DNA from: Methanobacterium sp. ERen5
GTDB lineage: Archaea > Methanobacteriota > Methanobacteria > Methanobacteriales > Methanobacteriaceae
Direction of reading: 5' to 3'
Assembly: GCA_024167805.1 (NCBI GenBank)
Contig: CP099988.1
Coordinates: forward strand, 1,682,001 to 1,746,000
DNA: 64,000 bases
Shown: piece after piece, positions 37,204 through 47,924 of the stretch
How positions within the stretch are numbered: position 1 is the first letter of the stretch
Layout of the letters: every line of letters begins with the position of its first letter
The notes under the pieces: generated by a model
Seen by the model: only the letters and a program-made list of their open reading frames with translations
What the model was told of the DNA's origin: nothing
Databases searched by the model: none
Made by a program: the position numbers and the translations under genes

Positions 37204-37399
37204 AATTCAAATTATTACACCTGAAAAATCTTGATAATTCATAGATAGGTTTTCTGATATTAACTGTGATGGTCAACGAACTTACTCCCGGTTCTTTAGA
37301 CCTGAAATTAACAACACTGTTACCAGTGATCCAAACCTGAATAATAACTATGACTTAAGAATCATGAACTAAATACTTAAACTATTGGGGGTTTTTGTA

Positions 37400-38257
37400 A
37401 TGGTTAATATTATAACTAGGTTTAAAAATCATTTATTAAACCGAAGTGGCAAGTATCGTTTCTACAAATCACAATATGAGCTAATATACAAGGAAAATTC
37501 ATCTAATCCTGAGAAAATGGTAGAATTTGAAACACTATCAAAACAGAAGTATAATGATCATATCCTACTCAAAAAACTAGATGAACTAGAATATCTGTTA
37601 AAAAAAGAGGACAACAATCAGATCCTACTCAAAAAACTAGATGAACTTAAAGATGAAATACATCCACGCAATGGAGAAATCTTTCGGAATAAACGGGGAA
37701 AAAAGCTGGCAGATATTCGACGCAGTCATCCTGCCAATTCTATTAAAAATGTCACTGTTGGTGACTTCACCTATGGAAATCCCAAAATTGAACGATTCAA
37801 TGAAAATGATACACTGAACATTGGAAAATTTTGCAGCATATCAAAAGAAGTAACAATACTAATTGGGAAGGGGCACAACATTCAGTCTGCCAGTAGTTAC
37901 CCATTTAGCTCATTTCTCGGTACACGTAGGGTGAACATCAATAAAATACCCATGATGCAGTGTGGCGATACCATCATAGGTAACGATGTATGGATCGGGT
38001 ATGGTGCTTTAATTTTATCCGGAGTAACAGTAGGTGATGGTGCCGTGATAGGTGCAGGTGCAGTGGTATCCAAGGATGTTGAACCCTACAGCATAGTGGT
38101 TGGTAGTCCATTAAAACATATTCGATACCGTTTCCCTAAAGAAGTAAGAGATTTGCTCGTTGAGAAGAAATGGTGGGATTTACCCGACGAGAAAATCGAG
38201 GAATTGGCACCCTACCTCATAGACATAAAAATTGAAGATTTAATTGAAAGGTTGTAG
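37400..38257 (+). CDS. Left-handed beta-helix (hexapeptide) acetyltransferase with coiled-coil N-terminus
   Basis: A 285-residue acyltransferase of the CatB/xenobiotic acetyltransferase type. Residues about 1-95 are charged helix with two copies of LLKKLDELE-like heptads, 20 residues apart. The hexapeptide domain follows: FTYGNPKI, IGKFCSISKEVTILIGKGHN (the active-site His in GHN), SYPFSS, GNDVWIGYGALILSGVTVGDGAVIGAGAVV, and VGSPLKHIRYRF. Such enzymes often modify sugars or antibiotics. The closest gene context is unrelated. The start ATG lacks a clear ribosome binding site. Confidence 0.8.
   Translation: MVNIITRFKNHLLNRSGKYRFYKSQYELIYKENSSNPEKMVEFETLSKQKYNDHILLKKLDELEYLLKKEDNNQILLKKLDELKDEIHPRNGEIFRNKRGKKLADIRRSHPANSIKNVTVGDFTYGNPKIERFNENDTLNIGKFCSISKEVTILIGKGHNIQSASSYPFSSFLGTRRVNINKIPMMQCGDTIIGNDVWIGYGALILSGVTVGDGAVIGAGAVVSKDVEPYSIVVGSPLKHIRYRFPKEVRDLLVEKKWWDLPDEKIEELAPYLIDIKIEDLIERL
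37562..37647 (+). repeat. 60-base tandem duplication inside the acetyltransferase gene
   Basis: A perfect 26-base sequence (starting ATCCTACTCAAAAAACTAG, ending ATGAACT) occurs at 37562-37587 and 37622-37647. The 60-base unit equals 20 codons, so the coiled coil grew by one in-frame unit. Perfect identity suggests a recent event. Confidence 0.85.
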
Positions 38258-38384
38258 TAACACAACAGAATCTCAATTTAAACATTTAATTTGTAAGATC
38301 AATAATAATCATTGGGGCAATAGCTGAATATTCACAGTTTTAAAGCCTTAAATAGCCAGATAAATCTTATAGGAGGGAATATTT

Positions 38385-39647
38385 ATGAATTCCAAACAGT
38401 TATTTGAAGAATCGAAAAAATTCTTGCCTGGAGGTGTGGATTCACCAGTCAGAGCAATTAAACCCTACCCATTCTTTGCAGAAAAAGCAGAAGGATCAAA
38501 ACTGACAGATGTGGATGGAAACAGCTACATTGACTACTGTTTAGCTTATGGTCCAATGGTTTTGGGTCATTCCAACCCTCAAGTGGTTTCAGAAGTTGAA
38601 AAACAGCTAATTAAGGGTTCAGCCTATGGTGTTCCAACTGAAAAAGAGATAAAGCTTGCAAAGATGGTGGTAAACAGAGTTCCATGTGCAGACATGGTGA
38701 GATTTGTTAATTCTGGCACAGAAGCCACCATGAGTGCCATCAGACTGGCAAGGGCAGCCAAATCAAAAAACAAGATCATCAAGTTTGAAGGAGCTTACCA
38801 TGGTGCGCATGATTATGTACTGGTAAAATCAGGTTCTGGTGCTGCTGGACTGCCAGATTCCCCGGGAGTTCCTGAAGAAACAACTAGAAACACCCTGTTA
38901 ATTCCATTCAACAGTGAAGAAGCAGTCATTGAAATAATTAAGAAAAATAAAGATTCCATTGCAGCAATCATAATCGAACCAATAATGGGAAATGTAGGGT
39001 TAATACCACCTAAAGATGGCTTTTTAGAATTTTTAAGAAAGATCACCCTTGAAAATGATATTACCCTGATATTTGACGAAGTGATCACAGGATTCCGAAT
39101 AGCCCAGGGAGGAGCACAGGAATACTTCAAAGTAACTCCTGATCTGGTTACATTTGGAAAGATACTCGGAGGAGGATTTCCAATAGGTGCAATTGCAGGT
39201 AAAAAGGAGTATATGGAAATGATAGCTCCTTCTGGCAGTGTTTATCAGGCAGGTACCTTCAATGGTAATCCAATTTCCATCACAGCAGGACTGGCAACTT
39301 TAAAACAGCTCGACCAACAATTTTACAGCGACATGAATTCGAAGGGTAACAACTTCAGGGAAGGGATAAGGAATATTTTGGAGGATAACAATTTAAATTA
39401 CCAGGTAGCAGGTTTAAGTTCGATGTTCCAGATATACTTGACAGATAAAACAGTTTGGAACTATGATGATGCGAAAACCGCAGACACAGATAAATTTGAG
39501 ACCTACTTCAAAACATTGTTAAAGGGAGGAGTATTTGTTCCCCCATCACAGTTTGAATGTTGCTTCATATCTAAGATGCACGATTTTGAAGATATTGATA
39601 AAACTCTGAGCATCATTGACACTGCAATGAAACAAATTAAAGACTGA
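38385..39647 (+). CDS. hemL: Glutamate-1-semialdehyde 2,1-aminomutase
   Basis: PLP enzyme that makes 5-aminolevulinate from glutamate semialdehyde, the first tetrapyrrole-specific step for F430, heme-like and corrinoid cofactors. The 420-residue protein has [40 protein letters not shown] and the PLP lysine in [15 protein letters not shown] (about residue 260). AGGAGGG precedes the ATG. The gene stands alone but hemD and cobA of the same pathway lie at 49705-51210. Confidence 0.96.
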   Translation: MNSKQLFEESKKFLPGGVDSPVRAIKPYPFFAEKAEGSKLTDVDGNSYIDYCLAYGPMVLGHSNPQVVSEVEKQLIKGSAYGVPTEKEIKLAKMVVNRVPCADMVRFVNSGTEATMSAIRLARAAKSKNKIIKFEGAYHGAHDYVLVKSGSGAAGLPDSPGVPEETTRNTLLIPFNSEEAVIEIIKKNKDSIAAIIIEPIMGNVGLIPPKDGFLEFLRKITLENDITLIFDEVITGFRIAQGGAQEYFKVTPDLVTFGKILGGGFPIGAIAGKKEYMEMIAPSGSVYQAGTFNGNPISITAGLATLKQLDQQFYSDMNSKGNNFREGIRNILEDNNLNYQVAGLSSMFQIYLTDKTVWNYDDAKTADTDKFETYFKTLLKGGVFVPPSQFECCFISKMHDFEDIDKTLSIIDTAMKQIKD

Positions 39648-39797
39648 TTAACCCATAAATATTTAAATTCTTATTTTTTTATTTTTTTAACTTCCTGACA
39701 AAACACTAATTTTCAGCAATGTTAACCCATAACTTTATATATTCTAACTTTTAATTCTTAACTTAAACATTTAAGTTTTAAAGGGGTTAATATTTTC

Positions 39798-40247
39798 ATG
39801 AAAAAAAGTTTTAAGTTGACAGTGACATTTTTTATAGTAGCTGTGATGATCCTGGAGATATCCACCTTTTTTATTCCGATGGATCAACTGAGTTCAAGTG
39901 CTGCAACATACGAATCACAATCTGATACCAAGATCATAAACGAATCTCAGGTTATTCATAGGTTCAACGAAATTAAGACCATGAAATACGATGAAGTGAA
40001 TATGAATTGTAAAAACAAATCAGAACTTTTTGCAAGTTACCTTAAATCAATTGGTGCAACTGGAATTTACCTAGTAACTGTAAAACATGGTTCAGGAACT
40101 TATTCCCATGAATTTGTGGAATGGAATGGACATTACTACGATACTTGTAGTTCTGATACTAGCTATGAAATTCCCATGGAAGAGTACAGTAAAAAACTAT
40201 ACCAGTTAGGTTTCACAGGAATCTCCGTAACATCTCCTTACCAATAA
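39798..40247 (+). CDS. Secreted transglutaminase-like protein (inferred)
   Basis: A 149-residue protein with an N-terminal signal or anchor segment (KLTVTFFIVAVMILEISTFFI). The mature part contains MNCKNKSELFASYLKSIGATG, then SHEFVEWNGHYYDTCS. Cys, His and Asp in this order and spacing (Cys at about 73, His at about 107, Asp at about 117) resemble the catalytic triad of transglutaminase-like cysteine proteases. In methanogens with pseudomurein such domains can occur in cell-wall-associated enzymes. The family name is inference. It lies alone between hemL and mtxX. Confidence 0.55.
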   Translation: MKKSFKLTVTFFIVAVMILEISTFFIPMDQLSSSAATYESQSDTKIINESQVIHRFNEIKTMKYDEVNMNCKNKSELFASYLKSIGATGIYLVTVKHGSGTYSHEFVEWNGHYYDTCSSDTSYEIPMEEYSKKLYQLGFTGISVTSPYQ

Positions 40248-40366
40248 GGTTGATGCTAATTTTTTTCTTCGATTCATAAATTCAAAATTACAACGAGTAA
40301 AAGGTTAATGTATCGAATATTCATAACCTAACTAAGAATAATTATAATGAATTTGAGGTTGGAAAA

Positions 40367-41074
40367 TTGGTAGTTGCCGTGGGTGTGGGTAAAAATAAGA
40401 AAATATTGGAAGCAGTAGCCGATGTTGATTTTGATGTGGTAACTGTAGAGTCTGAAGATGAACTGGTTGAGCTTCTCATGACTGACAATGTTGATGCTGC
40501 TGTAAGGGGATCCCTCAGTGCTTCTCTCATAATGTCAAAACTCAAACAGATCTACCCTGAACTGTATAGGGCATCCTACATAGAATTTAATACTAAAAAA
40601 TTTCTTCTAGCACCTGTGGGAATAGATGAAGGTGAAACTGTGGCTCAAAAACTTCAGATAGCAGTTTTAGCATCTAAATTTCTTGAAATGGAAGGAGTCA
40701 AACCACATGTAGCAGTTCTTTCCAGTGGCAGGCCCAATGACCGGGGCAGAAACAAAAGGGTCGATGAATCTTTGGATGCTGGAGACGAATTAACAGCACT
40801 TATCAAGGAAAAATCCATCGATGTTAAAAATTACTACGCCCTACTGGAAGATGCTGTGAAAAGTGATGCAAACATAATAATAGCTGCAGATGGAATAGTT
40901 GGAAACACAATATTCAGAACCCTGGTACTTGTTGCAGGAGCAAAGAGTTACGGTGCAGTTGCATTGGGAATGAAAGAAATATATATTGACACCTCTCGTT
41001 CTCAGGATAATAAAGGCTATAAACGAGCTTTAACACTTGCAGATAGACTTACTAAAATCACAGATAAGAAATAG
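40367..41074 (+). CDS. mtxX: Methanogenesis marker protein 4 (MtxX)
   Basis: A 235-residue protein conserved in methanogens (methanogenesis marker 4, also called methyltransferase-related MtxX); its exact role is not established. It has AVRGSLSASLIMSKLKQIYPELYRASYIEF, VAVLSSGRPNDRGRNKRVDESLDAG and AADGIVGNTIFRTLVLVAGAKS. The phosphotransacetylase-like fold is expected. It starts with TTG at 40367, seven bases after GAGGT. Confidence 0.9.
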   Translation: MVVAVGVGKNKKILEAVADVDFDVVTVESEDELVELLMTDNVDAAVRGSLSASLIMSKLKQIYPELYRASYIEFNTKKFLLAPVGIDEGETVAQKLQIAVLASKFLEMEGVKPHVAVLSSGRPNDRGRNKRVDESLDAGDELTALIKEKSIDVKNYYALLEDAVKSDANIIIAADGIVGNTIFRTLVLVAGAKSYGAVALGMKEIYIDTSRSQDNKGYKRALTLADRLTKITDKK

Positions 41075-41225
41075 TACTGAACAGTGATTGAAATAATACT
41101 GTGCTAAACTTTTTTATTAGATGGGATTAATATTATTCCAAATTAAAGTATAATATATACCTACTAATTTTTTAACTTATAAAAAAAATAATCAAATGAT
41201 CTACATGAAGCAAAAGGAGCTGAAA

Positions 41226-41993
41226 ATGTCCATTTTAAAACCAGTTTACAAAGTTTATGAGTGGTATATCTCAAGAAATTTGAGTCCAGAGAACATGCCC
41301 AAGCACGTTGCAATTATAATGGATGGTAACAGAAGATTTTCAAAGATTCAAGGAAATATTGGCGCTATAGAAGGTCATAAACGAGGTATTGGTACTCTTG
41401 AAAAGTTTTTAGACTGGTGTGTGGATTTAGAAATAGAAATAGTCACTGTTTACGCATTTTCAATCGAAAATTTCAACAGAACAGAACAAGAGGTTCGTGG
41501 TTTAATGAATCTTTTCAAGGAAAACTTTGAGGGAATAGCAAAGAACGAAAAGATCCACAAGAACAAAGTAAGAATTAAAGCCGTTGGTAAGATGGAACTT
41601 TTACCTGAGGATGTTCGAAAGGCAATTGAAATAGCAGAAGATTCAACTGCAAACTACCATGGAAGACTCGTGAACATAGCAATAGGCTATGATGGAAGGC
41701 TGGAAATAGTTGATGCCATCAAAAAAATTGTCAAGGATGTTGAAGCTGGCAAAGTCAAAATAGATGATATCGATGAAAAGTTAGTCAACCAAAATCTGTA
41801 CACAGCTGGACTAGATGATCCCAACCTGATCATAAGAACAAGTGGCGAGGAAAGATTAAGTGGGTTTCTACTATGGCAATCATCCTATTCAGAACTGTAC
41901 TTCTGTGATAGTTTATGGCCCGAGCTAAGAAAGGTTGATTTCTTAAGGGCACTGAGATCGTACCAACAGAGAGAAAGACGGTTTGGAGTTTAA
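41226..41993 (+). CDS. uppS: Undecaprenyl/polyprenyl diphosphate synthase (cis-prenyltransferase)
   Basis: Extends farnesyl or geranylgeranyl diphosphate with cis-isoprene units to make the lipid carrier for glycan and pseudomurein assembly. Shows [12 protein letters not shown] (catalytic Asp), [13 protein letters not shown], and the C-terminal [26 protein letters not shown] with RTSGE motif. 255 residues. ATG at 41226 is chosen because AAAGGAG lies nine bases upstream; in-frame ATGs 30 bases earlier have no such site. Confidence 0.94.
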   Translation: MSILKPVYKVYEWYISRNLSPENMPKHVAIIMDGNRRFSKIQGNIGAIEGHKRGIGTLEKFLDWCVDLEIEIVTVYAFSIENFNRTEQEVRGLMNLFKENFEGIAKNEKIHKNKVRIKAVGKMELLPEDVRKAIEIAEDSTANYHGRLVNIAIGYDGRLEIVDAIKKIVKDVEAGKVKIDDIDEKLVNQNLYTAGLDDPNLIIRTSGEERLSGFLLWQSSYSELYFCDSLWPELRKVDFLRALRSYQQRERRFGV

Positions 41994-42077
41994 ACTTCAA
42001 ACAGATTTTTTTAGATTGAACTAGGGAATCCTATTGTAATGGGATGAATAGCCCTGATTTTTTTTGAGGTGAAAAAA

Positions 42078-42775
42078 ATGATTGATACACACTGTCATGT
42101 TGATTTTAAGGAGTACAACAAAAACAGGGAAGAAGTTATGGAAAGGGCTAAAAAAAGCTCACCGCCATCATCAATTCAGGAGCCAGTCTTGGAGGTAACA
42201 GAAGAACACTGAAACTTCAAGATGAATATAAAGGATTTTTATATTCCACCCTAGGATTTCATCCATCCAATGCTTCAAAGGCAGATTCCACCATAATAAA
42301 ACAGGTACTTGATGAGATTGATATCAACATTGAAAGTGCTGTGGGTATAGGTGAAACTGGTTTGGATTTCTACGAAGTGAAGGAATCTGATAAAAGGAAG
42401 AGGCAGCTTAAAATATTTGACATCTTCATTGAAATATCAAATGAATACGATCTTCCCCTGGTTCTACATGCGAGGGATGCCGAGGCAAAATGTTTAGAAA
42501 TTGTCAAAAAGAAATCTAACATATATGATGTCATATTTCACTGTTACAGTGGCGATGTGGAAACAGCAAAGCAAATAGTAGCGGAAGGCTACTCCATATC
42601 ATTTTCAACACTCGCATGTTTTTCAGACCATCACCAAGAATTAATTGAACACGTACCAATATCCAACATACTAACAGAAACAGACAGCCCCTATCTATCC
42701 CCTTTTAAGGGAAAAAGAAATGAACCCGCATTTGTTGAAGAAACAGTTAAGATCATAGCAGAAAAAAATCTTTAA
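42078..42775 (+). CDS. tatD: TatD-family metal-dependent DNase (one-base deletion)
   Basis: TatD hydrolase, a TIM-barrel with two metals; bacterial members have 3'-5' exonuclease activity. Metal ligands are visible: IDTHCHVDF at the start, [24 protein letters not shown], and [10 protein letters not shown]. The A run at 42150-42156 lacks one A; repair gives [19 protein letters not shown] and about 232 residues. GAGGTGA precedes the ATG. It ends just before a convergent CMD-family gene. Confidence 0.9.
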
Positions 42776-42852
42776 CATCCAGGCAAGTTGGAAAACAAAC
42801 AGAAAGAAATGCCAGGAAGATCTTCAAGATCTGATCCTGCATTATTTAAAAC

Positions 42853-43230
42853 CTACTTCTGGTCAAGTTCTTCAAAAACTTCTTTTGCAGCAGTAATTCC
42901 ATTAATAGCCCGTGGAAATCCTGCATATACAGCCATTTGCATGATCACTTCTATAATTTCCTGCCTGGAACATCCCACATTCAAAGATCCCTTAATATGA
43001 TCCTTGAGTTCAGGTTTAGTATCACCCAAAGCTGTTAGGGCTGCAACAGTGGCAATTTCACGAGATTTAAGATCCAATCCAGGTCTATCATACACCTCAC
43101 CATAGGGAAACTCAATAACAAACTTTCCAAGATCAGGAGCAATATCTTCCAAACTTTTCATGAGAGCCTTACTAGCCTCTGGATGTATTTTTTCAATATT
43201 TTTCAAACCCTTCTCATACCTGTCAGTCAA
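42853..43230 (-). CDS. Carboxymuconolactone decarboxylase-family protein
   Basis: A 125-residue CMD-family protein of the longer PcaC-like form. Core pattern: [19 protein letters not shown], then [34 protein letters not shown]. It has no CxxC, so AhpD-type thiol chemistry is unlikely. The start is TTG at 43230 (AGGAGG nine bases before); an in-frame start at 43281 would put the ribosome binding site inside the gene. Such proteins are often found near redox or hydratase genes; here the context is uninformative. Confidence 0.8.
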   Translation of the reverse strand: MTDRYEKGLKNIEKIHPEASKALMKSLEDIAPDLGKFVIEFPYGEVYDRPGLDLKSREIATVAALTALGDTKPELKDHIKGSLNVGCSRQEIIEVIMQMAVYAGFPRAINGITAAKEVFEELDQK

Positions 43231-43686
43231 AAAATTCAGTCCTCCTAAAAAAATTTCTAAAATTATATATTTTCTAGTCAAATATAATAAAATTTAATTC
43301 TGTTTATTCTATGAATAAAAATTTTCTATGTATGATTTCATTTATTTTTTGATTTAATTTTCCTATATAACTTCCTTGAAATGATCAACAAAGAAAATTC
43401 CCAATTAAATTGTTATTGTCTAATCTTAAATTGACATATAAACGGGTTTAAGTACTTAAAGAGGGTGGTAAATATCACAACAATCATAATCCGTATTTAA
43501 AACATGTTTGGTACTATAAATGTCTAAAACCAACATTTAAAGACCATAAAACCATTATAAAATACCTTAAACATTCTCCACATGAAAAAACAATATAAAA
43601 TTATATATCATTTGGAAAAAAGGACGTTTAACCCAAAAAAGAGGGAATAGGAAAAAAATTTCCAAGCCAATATTTGTAGTGTATTA
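43231..43686. other. AT-rich intergenic region
   Basis: About 456 bases between two minus-strand genes. I see no RNA gene, coding frame with start signal or strong inverted repeat. Confidence 0.45.
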
Positions 43687-44177
43687 TTATGGCATTATGG
43701 TAATGTTGGTCCATGTATTGCAACCTTCTAGCCAAGAGTTTCCAAGAAATACTATGTGTATTTTGTAGGTTCCGGGTTGGAGTCCTTGACTGTTACCGTA
43801 CATACATGCCATATAATGTCCATCTACTAGGGTTGCGGGGAATATATGTCCTCCGATGTTCCTGTTGTTTTGGTTAAATACTGTAAATGCTACAAAAGCC
43901 GTAGGCGCGTTGTTAGTATGTATTTTTGGCAGTCCAATGTTGTTTATCCATGCTATTATACACATATTGTTTCCTCGTGTTACGTTAAGGGTGCTTTTAT
44001 TAGTAACTGTTATTGAGCTGTCTTTAGGGCACCAGAATATACAACTATATCATTTACTTGTCCAGGATGTTGATCATTAATATCAATATGTTCAGATCCT
44101 CCTGCGCATACACATGGCAAAGAAGACGCCAACATTCCTAAACACAATAAAACACATATAATTTTATTATTTTTCAA
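43687..44177 (-). CDS. Secreted Ig-like surface protein (one-base deletion)
   Basis: A small exported protein of about 163 residues. TTG at 44177 with GGAGGTG nine bases before gives a signal peptide IICVLLCLGMLASSLPCVCAGG. The frame is broken by loss of one G in the run at 44027-44029 (C on the coding strand). Repair joins VYSGA to PKDSSITVTNKSTLNVTRGNN, followed by WINNIGLPKI and a beta-rich part with four Cys in all (two near MCIIAW and CMYG). The pattern resembles an Ig-like domain of methanogen surface proteins, not a specific family. Confidence 0.65.
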
Positions 44178-44468
44178 AACAACAAACACCTCCATATGGT
44201 TAATTGAATATAATATAACGGTTAAAAAAAGTTAAAAGTCACTTATAATGCTTTAACCATTTATCTATCTTTCGAGAAAAAAGTAATAAGAGAAAAGGAA
44301 TGAAAACCTTTCCTTATGATCTAAAATCAAAATTGGTAAACTTTGGAATCTAACTCTTAAAGATTGAAATAGATATTTAAAAATAAAAAATTGTACGTAC
44401 CTTGATATGTACATCACAATTTATTAATAAACAACCAGATACTTGCATCTAGAAGATAAAAATTTAGG

Positions 44469-45154
44469 ATGGAAACTAAAATGTCGCCTAAAACCACAGA
44501 AAAACCATACACAATATTGAACTCTGCAATGACATTGGATGGGAAAATTGCAACGAAAACTGGAAGTTCTGAAATTTCTGGCCAAGAAGATCTGGTGAGG
44601 GTTCATGAACTACGAATGGAAGTAGATGCCATCATGGTTGGAATAAACACGGTTTTAGCCGATGATCCAAGACTCACAGTACACAAAATTCCATCAAGCA
44701 AATCAGACAACCCTCTGAGGGTAGTTGTGGACAGTAGGGCAAGAACACCACTAAATTTCAGGGTACTTAATTCAGATGCCAAAACATTGCTGGTTGTGAC
44801 CCCTGCCGCAGATCCTGTGAAGGTTGACCAGTTGAAGCAACATGTTGATGTTTTTGTATGTGGAGATAAACATGTGGATCTCAAAAAACTTATGAAACAC
44901 CTCTACGAAATGGGAATTAAAACCCTGATGCTTGAGGGAGGATCAACACTCAACTACTCCATGCTGAGTGGAGGTTTGGTGGATGAAGTACGTGTTTGCA
45001 TAGCTCCCATGGTTGCAGGTGGAAAACATGCCAAGACACTTGCAGATGGTGATGGATTTGATGAGATGAAAGACTCTGTAAAACTCGAATTTAAAAAAGT
45101 TACAACCTGGGAGATGACCTCATAGTTGAGTACAAGGTTCTCCCCAGAAATTAA
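44469..45154 (+). CDS. 2,5-diamino-6-ribosylamino-pyrimidinone 5'-phosphate reductase (RibD C-terminal type; one-base deletion)
   Basis: NADPH reductase of archaeal riboflavin and deazaflavin (F420) biosynthesis, homologous to the C-terminal half of RibD and to the archaeal enzyme of the same name. Motifs: NSAMTLDGKIAT, VDAIMVGINTVLADDPRL, VVDSRARTP, and LMLEGGSTLNYSML. GGG at 45109-45111 lacks one G, which makes a false stop at 45124. Repair gives TTWGDDLIVEYKVLPRN and stop at 45152-45154, about 228 residues. A start at 44481 is also possible. It shares its pathway with ribC. Confidence 0.85.
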
Positions 45155-45176
45155 AATAAACACAAACCAATTATTT

Positions 45177-45338
45177 TTATCCCTTTTTCATTATGAAGTA
45201 CACTCCAGTTGCAGCCAGCCCAATGGCAATCAACCAGATCAAAATATCAAAGAACTGTGGTATGGCATACTTAACAACAACTATTAAAAGTGCGACAACT
45301 ATGTAACAAATTCCCATCAACGTATTCTTATTGTTCAA
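45177..45338 (-). CDS. Small two-helix membrane protein
   Basis: A 53-residue hydrophobic protein with two probable membrane helices (LMGICYIVVALLIVVVKYAI and FFDILIWLIAIGLAATGVYF) and a Lys-rich end. TTG at 45338 is preceded by GGGGTG seven bases away. It is short and easily overlooked; function unknown. It lies between the RibD-type reductase (convergent) and the PHP gene upstream on the same strand. Confidence 0.6.
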   Translation of the reverse strand: MNNKNTLMGICYIVVALLIVVVKYAIPQFFDILIWLIAIGLAATGVYFIMKKG

Positions 45339-45364
45339 AAATTAACACCCCAATTACTATATTT

Positions 45365-46044
45365 TCAGATTAAACCTTTACTTTTAAGTATTCTCTTTGG
45401 ATTATCTTCAAGTGCCTTTTTTATTTCTTTATTCTTTAACCCTGCTCCTAAAGCTACTTTGTGTGCCATTTCATAGGAGATAAGATCTCCAGGCTTGTGG
45501 GTATCAGTATCGACCACCAAATCAGCACCCACTTCGGTTGCGAGTTTGGCAACATGTCCATTACCGAGACAATGGCCACGTCTTGAGCTAATTTCGAGGG
45601 CAATACCATTTTCTTTGGCTACCTCCACTTCTTCAACTGTGATAAGCCCAGGATGTGCCAGTATATCCACTTCTGGACAGTTCACAGCACTCCAGTTGGT
45701 TCCTTCTATTACGGGTTCTACTATGGTTTCACCATGAACAACAACAATTTCAGCACCATTTTTACGTGCTTCATGGGCAAGTTTGTCTATTATTTCCGCA
45801 GGTGCATGTGTTATTTCAGCACCAGGAATAATTTCTATGTCCCAGTTGTCTCTGATGTCAGTAACTGCTTTAATTACATTTCCAACACACTCTATATTAG
45901 ATGCATCAACATGGTCTGTGATCGCCACTGCACTGTGGTTTAGCACCAAAGCACGTCTTGCAATCTCTGATGGTAAGAGTTCACCATCACTGAATATGCT
46001 GTGTGTATGGAGATCTATTCTTTTTTTAATATGGAATCCTCCAT
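45365..46044 (-). CDS. PHP-domain phosphoesterase (histidinol phosphatase-like; one-base deletion)
   Basis: A PHP metallophosphoesterase of about 226 residues. Metal ligands: [43 protein letters not shown] and VDTDTHKPG. The T run at 46021-46027 (A on the coding strand) lacks one base; without it the protein would lose the first metal motif. The ATG at 46044 precedes the break. Some methanogen PHP proteins of this size have been seen as histidinol phosphatases or nucleic acid phosphatases; the substrate is open. Confidence 0.85.
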
Positions 46045-46102
46045 TCCCTTTTTAGTAGTTTATTTTTATGTATGATCTACCATAATATATTTAGTGATAA
46101 AA

Positions 46103-46997
46103 ATGAAATGTTCTGTTTTCGCACCATCCCATATTACGGGATTTTTTGAGATTAAAGACAACAAGGAACCATTGAAAAAAGGATCTCGAGGTGCTGGTAT
46201 TGCCCTTGATAATGGTGTTGTAACCAACCTTAAACTAACTGAAAAAGATAGTCCAAATGGATCAAACATCGAAGTGACAATAAATGGAAAGAAGGATCAA
46301 AAAACACCACCATAACCCATAAAACCATGGAAATAATGGAGACTAAATTCAAGATCAGCCATTTACTCCATGGAACCCATCTAAAAATAGATCATGAGGT
46401 AGATGTACCCATAGGTGCAGGCTTCGGAATTTCAGCAGCATGTGCAATTGGAACTTCACTCGGAATCACCAAGCTACTAAAACTCAACCTAACCTACAAC
46501 CAAGCCACAAGTATAGCACACCTTGCAGAAATTGAGATGCAAAGTGGGTTGGGCGATGTGGTGGCAGAAGTTAATGGGGGCATAACATTGAGGATCAAGG
46601 AAGGAGCTCCTGGTGTGGGTGTGTTGGATAAACTCCTACCTAAAAATAAAGATCTCTACATACTATGTAAAAGTCTGGGGTGTATTGAAACATCTGAAAT
46701 AATAGGAAATCCTGGACACAAGGAAAGGATCAATCAAACAGGGGGGCCATGTTAAACCAGCTACTCCGGGATCCAGTTCCAGAAACCTTCCTCAAACTTT
46801 CCAAGAAATTTGCAGTGAACACCAAACTCATGAGCCCTGAAATATCAGAAATCATAACTATTCTCGAAGAAGAAACAATGGGGGCTTCAATGGCAATGCT
46901 TGGAAACACAGCTTTTGCCATATCAAAAACTCCTGAAACTTCTATAGAGGATGTAATTGTATCAAGAATAGATGAGCAGGGCTGCAGATACATCTAA
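46103..46997 (+). CDS. Pantoate kinase (GHMP kinase; two single-base deletions)
   Basis: Archaeal pantoate kinase, first half of the two-step archaeal route from pantoate to 4'-phosphopantothenate for CoA. Starts MKCSVFAPSHITGFFEI; the ATP-binding GHMP motif is VPIGAGFGISAACAIGTSLG. Frame breaks: the A run at 46299-46304 lacks one A (restoring QKNTTITHKTMEI) and the G run at 46741-46746 lacks one G (restoring QTGGAMLNQLLRDP). Repaired length about 298 residues, normal for the family. TAGTGAT precedes the ATG. No phosphopantothenate synthetase gene is next to it. Confidence 0.88.
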
Positions 46998-47119
46998 ACA
47001 AAAACTTGGAGTTATAAAACTAAGTTGGATAAGAAATTCAACCCATTCAGTTATGATTTATGAAAAAAAATTTAATCAAATATCTAAAATTGAGGATTTG
47101 AAATATGAACAGGTTTTAG

Positions 47120-47911
47120 TTAAGTTTTTGTTGAAACATCTTCCAAGGTGTACTTCAATCCTTCTTCATCCAATTTTCTGATGAGGCTTTTACTCATCTT
47201 GCCAACTGTAAAGACCAGGACATTTAGACCTCTTTTTGATGCTGCTACAGTTGCGTTTGGGGTGGCAAATTCAAAATCACTTTCAATACCTGCTTTGTTA
47301 ATGACAACCCTTGAGACTGTGCCCATTATTCCAACCTTGTCAAAATTTCTGTTGTAAATCTTTTTGATCTTCTCAAGGCTGCAAGCATTTGATCCACCTT
47401 CGTTTATGGTTGGAACTTGGATGATGGTTATCTTTCCTGGTTTAAGCTTAATTGTACCGCCCAATTTTATGAGGGCCACATCATCACCTGCAATGGCATC
47501 TTTTAGAACCTCAGCATAGGCAGATTTTTTATTTTTACCGGCATAAAGGGTTCCATTTTCCATTTCAAGCCAAACAGTTTCACCTTTAACCATATCTTCC
47601 CTTGCTATGGCAGGCCATACAGATTTGTAGGTGTTCATTGTTTCTAGAACGTTGTCAGCGTACTTTCGAAGGTTCAGAGCATCTGTTTTAACCTTCTCAA
47701 TACCCCTCTTTGTGATGTTGTATTTGGCATTTCCCATGCCAGTTTCAACATATCCTTCATCAACCAAGCTTTTAATATTTTCTGAAACAGCTTGGATGGT
47801 TATTCCCAGTTCGTTTGCAATATCCTTCTGCCTTAAATGAGGCTGTTCCTTGGCTATCTCAGCAAGTATCTGGAATTTTGTTAGTTCACCTTTTTTCTTG
47901 AAGACCAACAT
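47120..47911 (-). CDS. Winged-helix transcriptional regulator (COG1497)
   Basis: A 263-residue archaeal regulator. The first 75 residues are a winged helix-turn-helix ([45 protein letters not shown]). The long remainder contains [25 protein letters not shown], then [33 protein letters not shown], a probable ligand domain. Its target is unknown. ATG at 47911 is chosen because GGATAGTGA precedes it, placing the start 13 bases after the RecJ-like gene. Confidence 0.82.
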   Translation of the reverse strand: MLVFKKKGELTKFQILAEIAKEQPHLRQKDIANELGITIQAVSENIKSLVDEGYVETGMGNAKYNITKRGIEKVKTDALNLRKYADNVLETMNTYKSVWPAIAREDMVKGETVWLEMENGTLYAGKNKKSAYAEVLKDAIAGDDVALIKLGGTIKLKPGKITIIQVPTINEGGSNACSLEKIKKIYNRNFDKVGIMGTVSRVVINKAGIESDFEFATPNATVAASKRGLNVLVFTVGKMSKSLIRKLDEEGLKYTLEDVSTKT

Positions 47912-47924
47912 TTTCACTATCCTC

